This document shows, one piece after another, positions 12,876-22,176 of a stretch of DNA of 43,174 nt (its first letter is position 1; every line of letters starts with the position of its first letter). Below the pieces are notes generated by a model, which had not been told where the DNA came from, did not search any database, and saw nothing but the letters and a program-made list of their open reading frames with translations. This stretch comes from a virus. Position numbers and translations under genes: made by a program. The stretch spans positions 1-43,174 of IMG/VR virus record IMGVR_UViG_3300022074_000103; one strand, 5' to 3'.

Positions 12876-15800
12876 CGTAGATCTCTTGCATGATTCTAAC
12901 TAGCTCGATAGAGTGAGGTCTCAACTTGCCTCTTTCTATTTCTATCTGGCTGTTGTAATTCTGGTTCAACTCATTGAGAGCTTCCAGTTTTTCCTGATCG
13001 CTCAGTCTAAAGTACTTTTCACTGGTGATCAACTCCTCTATCTCTGCGTATCTATCTTTTCCTGACACGGCCATGAGTCTGTTCAGTTGCTCAGTGTTGA
13101 GGTACACCTTCTCATCCAAGAACGCTCCGTCCTTCAGGAAGTTCAGATCGTCAAGGCCAGCACGCTTCAGAGCCATCTTAGCTTTTCTGGTCGTCATGTT
13201 TGGCACATTGATCTTTCTCTTCTGAGCATAGCCCGGAGTACCAACCACATCAGGTACAGCCTCGAGTTGCTCGAACAGTCTGAACATCTCCTGTGACACA
13301 TGATCGTCTTCACCCTTTCTCAGCTTAGTGATATCGAACAGCTGGTAAGTCCAACCCATGTTTCCTCTTGGGTTCTGCTCGATTGGTTGGCCCTTCCAGT
13401 TCACTCTTACAGGGATGTCTGTTGCACCGAAGGTTCTGTCCTTCACGATGTACTCCAGTCTCTTGTACAGTCTCTCGCCGTAGCTCATATCCTTGGTGAT
13501 ACGAGTGTCAGGAAGGTACTCTCTCTCAGCTCTGTGCAGAGCGCTCAAGGTATTCGGGAGCGGGATGGCAGATACAGACTTGAATGTACTAGCCAACCAT
13601 CTTTCAGATGCGCTAGAGAAGTCATCAGGATCTGTCGAGGTCAGGATCTCCATGAAGTTGTTTACACCTTGCAGGAACGACTGATCCATCATGTGTGAGA
13701 TTGAGCTGAATGGTCCCAATCCAAATGAATCTGTAACTGCGTGGTGCAAGAAGCCAAAGTCCTCGTACTCTCTGCTTCTGATCTCGTCTCTGTCTGCACC
13801 CTTTATCATGGCACCCATAATGGTACCCGGAATACCCAGCTTGTTGTAGCTAATGAACTGATCGTCAGGTCTTTTCTCTGTGCTCTCACCGTTTATCCAT
13901 CTTCTCAATCCTGAGATGTTGATAGAGTTTGGTGGGAACTGATCGTATGCCAAGTTCTTCTCCTCATCCTCATTCCACTCTACGGCACCTGATATCAATC
14001 CTTCTTTGATCAGGACCATTGCGGTCTGAGTAACCATACTTCCTACTACGATCTTTCCGAAGTTCTGGGCTGCTGATCTAGCATCCTTCTTCTTCAGGTC
14101 GCTCATGATCCTCACGCCTGCAACGTATGGTGACACGAATGTCAGCGTATCCATCAGGATGTTGGCTGGGGTACGAACGTATGGTACAGATGATCTTACG
14201 AGGAACTTACCTACAGCCTCACCGTTTACTCCCGGCAGCACACCGAATCCTTTCGCAAGCATTCTTTGCAGAAAGTTTATTGACTGCTCTGCAATCTCAG
14301 AACCTGTTGTTCTTTCTTGGTAGGTCAGCTTTCTACCTTCACGCTCAGCCAGCTCTCGGGCTCTCTTGTCTGGATACTTAATAAAGTTCTTAAGTGCTTG
14401 ACCTTCAAGACCTTGAGCTAGGCCAGCTTGGTACAGCTCGATCCCTTCTACGCCCCTGCGGAATGGTGTATCACCGAGGGACAGGAATCGGAACATTGTC
14501 TCAGCTGGAATACCAAGCGTACCTTGTACGAACAGCTTGACTCGTTGGCTTAGGTTTGACCTACCGTCAAGACCCATAGGCAGGTCTCCCTTACCCATCG
14601 CAGCTTTCAGTGATCGGAATGGAGCAAAGCCACGCTCTACTCTCCACTCAGTTACGTCTTTAGTCTGTCCAGTATAGATCTCATCGAGCGCCTCTACGAA
14701 TCCAGAACCGAACTTACGTATGCCATACATGTAAGCATTGAGCGAATAGTTTCTCTTGATCGGAGAGTCAATGCCAAACAGGTTGATCAATCTCTCTACA
14801 GGAAGCGCTATCGCATCCACAACACCTTTACCAAGTGCGTTGATCATGTTAGCACCCACGTTGGTGATCTGTGACATTGGGGTCAGCAGGTTACCTTGGA
14901 TGAGCTGCGTGAGCAGGTCGCCCCAGCCTTTCTCGATCACTGCGTTCGCAAACGTATTCAGATCTCTCTCAGCCTTGAGAGCCTGATCAGTAATGCTCTT
15001 CAACTCAGTCTCTACATCCTCACCAGCGATAGCTCGCTTCATAAGATCTTCGTGCTTCTGGTGAAGATCAAACAAAGTGGTAGTCATCTGGGTCAGTCTT
15101 TTCTTCTGATCGTCTGACAAAGTGTTACCTCTTCGCTCAACTTCTTTCATGAAGATCTGGTACATGCCCTGAGGGGTCGAGCTCTTGATCTCTCTGAAGT
15201 GTCTCAGCAGTCGTCCAGCAGTTGTCCCAATCTTGGCGGCTTCTTCTATGAGGCCGGGGATTCTGTCGAGATCACCGTCAGCTACCGCCCTTGAGATCAG
15301 CTCGTTAACTGCAAGCACACCCAAGTCATCGTTTCTGTTCTGAAGTCTACCGAGAGCATCATTAGTCATGATGTCCACGAGCTCCTGAACACTCATTGAC
15401 TCGAGCTTAGCTCTCGCATCCTTGAGGTTTTGCTTTGAGATGTAGTTCTCTGGGTTATCCAAGATGGCTTTCCTTACACCTCCTTCGTATGTTCTAGCGG
15501 CTCTACCAGCAGTCTTTCTGAGTCTTCTAGAGGCTTTCATTCGAACCTCATTGTCTTGCAGGTTCTTAGCGTACTCACTCTTGTCCAGAGCTACTTGAGA
15601 TTGTACAGGCAGATTGTCGTATGCAGTCTCGAGTTCGGCTCTGGTCTCGTAGGTTACACCTAGAACTCTCTCGCTAAACCCTTTGAATCTGTTTACAGCC
15701 TTGTTGTACTTCTCTCCTCTGGTGGTTCTCTTAGCCTTGCCTTTCTCTGACTCTGCTCTACCAGCGGTTACTACTGGATCTGCGAAGTCATAGTACTCGA

Positions 15801-18800
15801 TCTCACCCCTGAGGAACACATCGTTACCGATGATGGTAGCCTCGCTTGCTGACTTGATGGGACGACCAGCTACATCCATAAAGACGTTTGTCTTGAAAGG
15901 ATTGAATACAGCTTTGACCCCATCGAAGTTTGCTTCGTCAATGCTTGCGCTAACGAACTCGCCGTTTACACTAGCCATTGGGAACTTGTTTTCTTGGAAG
16001 GTTGCGATCTTCTCTCTAGCCCCTTGGTTAACGAAAAGCGTTGGGTTCTTTATGGTTACAGCGGTTGCGTACTTCAACGCTTTACCTGATGCACTCTTCT
16101 GGTGCAGAGTCTGTACTGGTACGCCAGTGTTCTTAAGCACGTTGAGGTTTAGCCTCACACCCACCATGTCACCTACGTTAACCTCATTGTTCTCGTTGAT
16201 GATTCGAACCGAGTTCTTGTCAGTGTTAAGTGCTTGACGCTCAGTCTCATTGGTAAGCATCTTACCTCTGTAGCTCAAGGCTTCTTCTCGCGGTCTGTTT
16301 CTAAACAGGTCAGAATCCTCTGCCATTTGCTTGGCCGGAACATCATCCATTGGGATGGTGTCAAACATAGAGAGCTGATGCTCTTGAATCCTGCTCAGTC
16401 TTCTAGACAACTTAGTCTGGTCATTGCTCTCCGTATATCTCGGTGGATCGTTTGCATCGAGCTCAGCCTGATCAGATACGCTCATAGCGTTCTCAGACAT
16501 CCTCTCGTACATAGGTCTTCCATCTGGACCTTCAGCCATAAGCTTGTCCATGATGCGAGCATTTGGTGTATACTCAACCCCAAACGTAGCCTGACTGGTT
16601 GCGTAGATAGCCTGTCCAACCTCAGCTGGTGAGACACCGAGCTCTTTAGCAGCAGCCTGCATTACCTCTGCGTTGAACTTGCGAATACGAACAGTGTCTT
16701 CGTGAGTCTTCGGTGTAATGAGTTTGCTGTAGATTCTGCTTGCCTTCTTGCGTACCTCGAGCGGTTTGCTCTGGTCGTTTCTAAGATCTACCAGCGCACT
16801 CATCAATCTTTTTGCACCCATTCTCTTAGTGTTGACACCAAGCGCCTCAAGGTCAGCTCTAAGCTTGTCAATGTTCCCTTTACCAAACTGTCTGTAGTCT
16901 GGCATCCTTCCAGTGAGCACGCCGAAGTACGAGAATACGTGGGAGTCTTGAGTGGGTACGCTCAGGTCTCCAGCCAAGTTCAGCCCGTAAGCCCCAAGCT
17001 TTTGTCCAAACTGAGTCTGAGCAAACACATCAAACTTTTTACCCACAGGCTCACCCATCCTCTTAATGAACGCCTGAGGTCTGAACTTACCGTCAGCGTT
17101 GGCAAAGCCTTTTGACAGTTCGTTAAGGATTTCCAGCTGACTAGATATTCTAACCATTCTGTCTCCTCTGACATACCCATACTCCAAGTCGTAATCACTT
17201 TGTTTTTGGATGAGATCTATCACCTTTTTAGGGATGACACCAGTTGTGGCTATGTCTGTATTACCGCTCTGGTATTCCTTGGCAATGACTCTAAACAAAT
17301 CCATAGATACCCCAAGGTTAGGAGTAGCTCTCGATCCATTCGAAGTGATGGCAACAACAAAGTCAAAGATTGGCTCTAGCTCCTTCATGACTTGCTCGTC
17401 AATACCGTCCCTCCTGCTAAGGGTTTCAAAGTATCTTGCCTTTGCTTCCTTGTGATCCTTGAAGAAAGTCATTGGGTCAATACCCTTGAGATCTTCTTTA
17501 ATCACATTAGCATCTTGAAGCAACTTAACTTCTCTAGAAAGAATCTCAACAATTCTGGCCTGAGCTTCCTTTGGGTTGTCTCTGAACAACTCGTATGTGA
17601 GTCCATATCTTTCTCTGAGCGCGTGGCTGAAGAACTGTCTAAGCGTAGTGTCTGTCGCAGCAGAGCACAACTTCTTGAGTCCCATCTTGTTACACAGGTA
17701 CTCGTTTTTCAGCTTTGAAAACCTAGCGTAGTTTATTTCTAACTTGGAAATAGGTCTTTCAATAAACTCTTTCTTCAGAAGCAGAGAAGCTTTAGTCGAT
17801 GGGTCGTCTTCGGGAAAGTGGAAGTTTCTGTTTTGTCGCTTCGCCTCTTTTGCAATGAAGGCAACCTGCTTCTCTTCAATGTCTTGAGCACGCTGAACAA
17901 GCCTGTCATAGTAGTCCTTACCCGTGAACTCTTTGTCGCTGTCAGACATTCCCTCATAGGTTCTGATCTTGTTCTTGATGACTCTCATCTGATTAGCCAT
18001 AGCACCAGCGATAGCAGGATTGACGATACCCTGCGAAACAGCATCGGCATTTCTTCTCGTGAACCTGTTGGTTACTTCAGACCCTTCGCCTCCGTATCGG
18101 CTAAGTCTGGTAGAGTATCTAGGCTTGTCTTTGAACTTTGCATTTACCAGCTGGTTTACGTCGATGCTTCTGCCATCAACCTCAAAGTCAAAGACCTCTT
18201 CGTTCTTACCGAAGTCTGTAGATTTTTTCCACCAGTTAATGAAGTGCCACTTACCGTTGAAGGTCATCGAGTCCTCGTAGCTCCCGATGTCTTTTCTAGA
18301 TCCGTCTCGGTAGTACTTGTAATTTGTTCTGTGGAACTTTACCTCGATAGGGCCGTCCTCCTTGAGTGCAAAAGCAGACAGTCTTTGAGATTTCTTGGCT
18401 TGGTCTTTTGCTTTTTGTTCTACTTGAATCCTGAGATCTGCACCATCTTGGAATCTCTTAATAGCGGCCACCATGTCTAACACAGAAGAGTCTGACTTGA
18501 TAGTCAGGTCTTTCATACCAGCAGCATTCAGGATGTTGTTGATGATTACTCTAACCTTAGATGCCAGTCCTGTTTTGACGCTCAAGTCTTCAGCGGCTAC
18601 CGCTGAAAGGAACTCAACCAGAACTTCTTCATCAACCAGACCAGCATCCGCTCCTGTTTCTTTGTATGTCTTTGCTTTTGATTTAAGTCTCTCGGCAAGG
18701 GCGGGATCTGATTTGACGAGTCTGTCGATCTCTCGCCTCATTTTCTTGCGCTGGGCTGGAGTCATATTCTCTACCGCAGGCCCAATCAATGCGTGGAAAG

Positions 18801-21800
18801 ACTCCTCTAGAATTGTTTCGCTAAGAGTTTTCGGTCTAGTTATGCCAGCCTGAGCTTCGAGTGTAGCATTTAGCGCAACAACTTCGGGGTTGATGTACAG
18901 GGTGTTCCCACGCCACATACCTCCAACTGTAGAAAAATCTACACCTTTTTCGCCAATCTGTTTTCCAATTGCAACAGCACTATCAAAGTCGTGAGCGATC
19001 ACAACCCTGAGGTTCGGATACATTTTCTTGATGCGAGCCAAGTACCTGTTCAGGAACTTTCTATCCTTTTGAGTCAAGTGAGGTACATCTTCAGGAACTC
19101 TATAGGAGCCATCCTCCATTGAGTTGAGCTCAGTAGATTTTATCTCTGTAGTGTCGGTCTCTTCAGAGAATACGTCAGCCTCTGCTTCTGCATCCGTTTC
19201 AACAGCAGCTTCTGGTTGGACTTTTTCTGAGAGATTAGTCTCAGCCTCAACAGTCTCTACCACATTGCCATCAGCATCCCTCTGCTCAAACACTACCGCA
19301 CCAGTAGGAACTTCTCCTTCTACGTTTACGTCCTTAATCTCTTTGACTGTAACGCTGCCGCCCTCTTGGGTTGGCTCTGGCATCTGATCTTCAGGAACCT
19401 CGAATCTGTCTGCTTCAGTTTGTGCTGGCGGTTCGTCTATATCTTTTACTGCTTCATTCTCTGGGTTGAGGCCGAGATATTCAAAAAGGTTTTGTTGGGC
19501 ATCAACTACTTCCTCTCTCGCTGCTTCTTTGAGTCTTTGTGTCTCAGCCTGCCCGGTTGGAGTAAACGGTGATGGATCTTTACCTTCCTCTAAGTCCTGA
19601 AGCTTCTTTTTAGCATCGAAGTATTCCTGCTTAAGTCTTTGAGCTTCAGCAAGATCGCTCTCAGTCTTCTTCAGTATTCTTTCACCTTGCTCTCTGGTGG
19701 TTTCGCTGACACCGTCAGGGCCAGCTTCAGCACGCTCTTTGGCTGCTAGTCTTTGTACCTCAAGCTCTTTAGCAATGAATTGAATTTTTTCATCAATCTT
19801 CGTTTCAGCAATAGACTGTCTCTCCTGTACCGTAAGGGGAGTCTCCTTGAGCTCCGACTTATACTTGGAAGTGATTTGATTTCTTTGATCGACTAACGCC
19901 TTGAGCTCCCCTCGGATTTGCCCCTGCTGCTCGGGAGCAGCTTTTTTCATTTCGACACTCTTCTTGTAGATCTCAATATCAAGCTTGTTGATAGAGTCTA
20001 ATTCTTTAGGGTGCCTCACGGACATCATGTTAAACAGAGGAGCTTGAGAGTTGTTAATCTCTCTTACCTTCTTGTCTATGTCCTCAATATTGGCTGTGAG
20101 GACTGCTTTCTTTTTATCGCTGCTAGTGTTATCGAGCAGATCGACAAGCGCTGCTCTGTCAGCCGCAAGAACTTGCAGGGCTGAGGTCAGATCAACATCA
20201 TATTTGCCGCCTACTATTGCTGATTTAACTTTACCGACAGCACCACCAGTTGCGTCAAAAACACTACCAATTGCAGCACCCATGATCGCACCCTCAAGCG
20301 CTTGATCAAACATTTCACTCATTGAGACTTCCTCTCCTTTTGAGTTAGCCTCAATCATGTACTGCATAGCGCTGGTGGTTGCTTCAGACAAGGCTTCACC
20401 ACCAATGGACAAGCCACGGGCAGTAGCGTAACCCTTAAGCATCTGCTGGTTCAACAGTTTACCACTCTCCTTAGAGATAATCCTCCCAGCTCTGAATGAC
20501 TTCTCAGCGGTCTGCATAGCAGCATTGGTCTTAAATCCATATCGACCAATTCTACCTAAGGCATAATCCCCCAAACCTGTTACGATAGAGTAGCCGATCT
20601 TGTCTGCGGTACCGAGAGCTCCTTCGCCCCAGCCCTCTTGATCTGCAATCTCCATGTAAGTGGCACTACCTGTACCGAACCCGTATAGCAGCTGTGACCC
20701 AGATCCTTTGATGAGACCTTTGTAAGCGGCCTTCCCAATCTTTGATGCTCTTGAAAAGCGTGCTGCTGTCATTCCAGCCCTAGCTGCGAGCGCCCCAAAC
20801 TTTGCGAAAGAAGCACCACTAGCGATAGAAGCACCGCCTGTTACAAAACCTTCGACAGCAGTCATTGCAATGAGCGGAGCCATAGCACCTACACCATTGC
20901 CGATGTGAGTAAACCCAGCAATGATATCGCCATCACTGAATGATTCAGTCATGCTTTTTGTAAGGATAGTTGCGTCAGCATACTCAGCCTCTAACCTTCT
21001 ATTGAATAAGTCTCTTCTTGCCTTGGCCTCTTCATCAGTTTCAAGGTCACCACCAAACGCTTCAGCAATACTGTCTCCTGCGCTCATAAAGAAGCCTCCA
21101 ATACCATTGATCATTCTGAACAGCTCGGCATCTGCTGACGCTGCTAGAGACCCAAAGATACCTTGGCTATTGTACTGCCCGTCATTGTCAAGATCTGTGT
21201 CCAGACCATACTCAAAGTACATCTTGTCTGAGAAGTTCTCCAAGAAGTCTTCGTCATCCTTCATCTCTTCAGGGAAGGCGTTCCTCACAATAGCAGCACC
21301 CTTCTCCTCCATAAAAGTTTGGAAGGAAGACTGAATACCCTGTTGTCGGATTTCCTCCAAAGCAAGGTGATAGTCTGATTCGCTGATCTCGCCAGCATCT
21401 AACTGATCCGCAAGGGCATCTTGAGCGGGCTTGTTGTGGTTCCTGATGTTATCCATCAAACCTTCTTGCTCACGGAATCTGTCTGAAATGTTTTTATAGA
21501 GGTCTTCTGCAAGCTGCTCCTGATCCTCCGTAAACTCGTACTCCAAGTAATCGGGAGGTGCGGGCAGATCGTCTTGCAAGTGAGAGGGCAGGCTCTCGTA
21601 GTACTGTTTGTATGCAGGGGTTCCCTTCGGAGGGATGGGCATGTCGTTTCTTACCTGCTGATCGTCGTCATCAAACAAGCTTGAAGATATAGCTGAAGGT
21701 GTCGCGCCAACAAGACCAAGGACTCCCAGTGCCGGACCAACACTTGCTTGTGTTAGAGCGTCACCCGTGCTCGACACACCAAAGCCCATGTAGTCTGAGG

Positions 21801-22173
21801 CGTACTCAAATCCTTCTTCAGGCTCGCCTTGCTTCAATGCGTTACTCAACCACGAAGAGTACGCATCACCAATCTCAGTCTGTGCTTTGTTTACTAGATC
21901 AACTTGACCCTCTTGCAAGGAAGATCCCAAATCTGGTTCTTCCAAATCTGAGATAAACGGCTGATCCGGAGCTGTGTTTTGAACGTCCTGCCCCGACAAA
22001 TCTTCGGCTGGTTGGGGCGCTTCCGATCCTTTTTTTTTTGAGATAATGTCTGTGATCAACTGGTTTCTGCTTCCAGTAAAACCCTCCGATGAAGTAATAG
22101 ACTTGTAGACCTCCATCTCAGTCATACCCTGAGATAGTAACTCATCAATCTGGTTGAAGTACTCTTCGTTCAT
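12859..22173 (-). CDS. Giant polyvalent/ejection-type virion protein (3104 aa)
   Basis: At 9.3 kb this takes up more than a fifth of the window and holds the place of T7 gp16. Visible regions: a charged N-terminus; a Gly/Ala hydrophobic zone at about 425-470 and again near 630-650; Glu/Gln-rich coiled coil at about 690-900; an acidic linker at about 900-1050. A protease-like block with LEESFHALIG near 1124 follows. Blocks near 1600 (AITSNGSRATPN), 1735 (GLNLAGDLSVPTQDSH) and 1855 (LGVSPAEVGQAIYATSQ) resemble domains of phage polyvalent proteins. The C-terminal 700 residues have hydrophobic helices (LLTPMSQITNVGANMINALG near 2430; VVGSMVTQTAMVLI near 2715). No transglycosylase motif was found. 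It is probably packaged and ejected with the genome. Many plus-strand frames inside are shadows. Confidence 0.75.
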   Translation of the reverse strand: MNEEYFNQIDELLSQGMTEMEVYKSITSSEGFTGSRNQLITDIISKKKGSEAPQPAEDLSGQDVQNTAPDQPFISDLEEPDLGSSLQEGQVDLVNKAQTEIGDAYSSWLSNALKQGEPEEGFEYASDYMGFGVSSTGDALTQASVGPALGVLGLVGATPSAISSSLFDDDDQQVRNDMPIPPKGTPAYKQYYESLPSHLQDDLPAPPDYLEYEFTEDQEQLAEDLYKNISDRFREQEGLMDNIRNHNKPAQDALADQLDAGEISESDYHLALEEIRQQGIQSSFQTFMEEKGAAIVRNAFPEEMKDDEDFLENFSDKMYFEYGLDTDLDNDGQYNSQGIFGSLAASADAELFRMINGIGGFFMSAGDSIAEAFGGDLETDEEAKARRDLFNRRLEAEYADATILTKSMTESFSDGDIIAGFTHIGNGVGAMAPLIAMTAVEGFVTGGASIASGASFAKFGALAARAGMTAARFSRASKIGKAAYKGLIKGSGSQLLYGFGTGSATYMEIADQEGWGEGALGTADKIGYSIVTGLGDYALGRIGRYGFKTNAAMQTAEKSFRAGRIISKESGKLLNQQMLKGYATARGLSIGGEALSEATTSAMQYMIEANSKGEEVSMSEMFDQALEGAIMGAAIGSVFDATGGAVGKVKSAIVGGKYDVDLTSALQVLAADRAALVDLLDNTSSDKKKAVLTANIEDIDKKVREINNSQAPLFNMMSVRHPKELDSINKLDIEIYKKSVEMKKAAPEQQGQIRGELKALVDQRNQITSKYKSELKETPLTVQERQSIAETKIDEKIQFIAKELEVQRLAAKERAEAGPDGVSETTREQGERILKKTESDLAEAQRLKQEYFDAKKKLQDLEEGKDPSPFTPTGQAETQRLKEAAREEVVDAQQNLFEYLGLNPENEAVKDIDEPPAQTEADRFEVPEDQMPEPTQEGGSVTVKEIKDVNVEGEVPTGAVVFEQRDADGNVVETVEAETNLSEKVQPEAAVETDAEAEADVFSEETDTTEIKSTELNSMEDGSYRVPEDVPHLTQKDRKFLNRYLARIKKMYPNLRVVIAHDFDSAVAIGKQIGEKGVDFSTVGGMWRGNTLYINPEVVALNATLEAQAGITRPKTLSETILEESFHALIGPAVENMTPAQRKKMRREIDRLVKSDPALAERLKSKAKTYKETGADAGLVDEEVLVEFLSAVAAEDLSVKTGLASKVRVIINNILNAAGMKDLTIKSDSSVLDMVAAIKRFQDGADLRIQVEQKAKDQAKKSQRLSAFALKEDGPIEVKFHRTNYKYYRDGSRKDIGSYEDSMTFNGKWHFINWWKKSTDFGKNEEVFDFEVDGRSIDVNQLVNAKFKDKPRYSTRLSRYGGEGSEVTNRFTRRNADAVSQGIVNPAIAGAMANQMRVIKNKIRTYEGMSDSDKEFTGKDYYDRLVQRAQDIEEKQVAFIAKEAKRQNRNFHFPEDDPSTKASLLLKKEFIERPISKLEINYARFSKLKNEYLCNKMGLKKLCSAATDTTLRQFFSHALRERYGLTYELFRDNPKEAQARIVEILSREVKLLQDANVIKEDLKGIDPMTFFKDHKEAKARYFETLSRRDGIDEQVMKELEPIFDFVVAITSNGSRATPNLGVSMDLFRVIAKEYQSGNTDIATTGVIPKKVIDLIQKQSDYDLEYGYVRGDRMVRISSQLEILNELSKGFANADGKFRPQAFIKRMGEPVGKKFDVFAQTQFGQKLGAYGLNLAGDLSVPTQDSHVFSYFGVLTGRMPDYRQFGKGNIDKLRADLEALGVNTKRMGAKRLMSALVDLRNDQSKPLEVRKKASRIYSKLITPKTHEDTVRIRKFNAEVMQAAAKELGVSPAEVGQAIYATSQATFGVEYTPNARIMDKLMAEGPDGRPMYERMSENAMSVSDQAELDANDPPRYTESNDQTKLSRRLSRIQEHQLSMFDTIPMDDVPAKQMAEDSDLFRNRPREEALSYRGKMLTNETERQALNTDKNSVRIINENNEVNVGDMVGVRLNLNVLKNTGVPVQTLHQKSASGKALKYATAVTIKNPTLFVNQGAREKIATFQENKFPMASVNGEFVSASIDEANFDGVKAVFNPFKTNVFMDVAGRPIKSASEATIIGNDVFLRGEIEYYDFADPVVTAGRAESEKGKAKRTTRGEKYNKAVNRFKGFSERVLGVTYETRAELETAYDNLPVQSQVALDKSEYAKNLQDNEVRMKASRRLRKTAGRAARTYEGGVRKAILDNPENYISKQNLKDARAKLESMSVQELVDIMTNDALGRLQNRNDDLGVLAVNELISRAVADGDLDRIPGLIEEAAKIGTTAGRLLRHFREIKSSTPQGMYQIFMKEVERRGNTLSDDQKKRLTQMTTTLFDLHQKHEDLMKRAIAGEDVETELKSITDQALKAERDLNTFANAVIEKGWGDLLTQLIQGNLLTPMSQITNVGANMINALGKGVVDAIALPVERLINLFGIDSPIKRNYSLNAYMYGIRKFGSGFVEALDEIYTGQTKDVTEWRVERGFAPFRSLKAAMGKGDLPMGLDGRSNLSQRVKLFVQGTLGIPAETMFRFLSLGDTPFRRGVEGIELYQAGLAQGLEGQALKNFIKYPDKRARELAEREGRKLTYQERTTGSEIAEQSINFLQRMLAKGFGVLPGVNGEAVGKFLVRSSVPYVRTPANILMDTLTFVSPYVAGVRIMSDLKKKDARSAAQNFGKIVVGSMVTQTAMVLIKEGLISGAVEWNEDEEKNLAYDQFPPNSINISGLRRWINGESTEKRPDDQFISYNKLGIPGTIMGAMIKGADRDEIRSREYEDFGFLHHAVTDSFGLGPFSSISHMMDQSFLQGVNNFMEILTSTDPDDFSSASERWLASTFKSVSAIPLPNTLSALHRAEREYLPDTRITKDMSYGERLYKRLEYIVKDRTFGATDIPVRVNWKGQPIEQNPRGNMGWTYQLFDITKLRKGEDDHVSQEMFRLFEQLEAVPDVVGTPGYAQKRKINVPNMTTRKAKMALKRAGLDDLNFLKDGAFLDEKVYLNTEQLNRLMAVSGKDRYAEIEELITSEKYFRLSDQEKLEALNELNQNYNSQIEIERGKLRPHSIELVRIMQEIYDGREE

Positions 22174-22176
22174 ATC

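Noticed and set aside
12859-22173. Plus-strand ORFs within the giant gene (for example 17818-18480, 16702-17115)
   Set aside because: They are antisense to a long frame of consistent composition, lack neighbours and starts in any operon, and read as low-quality Ser/Leu-rich translations.
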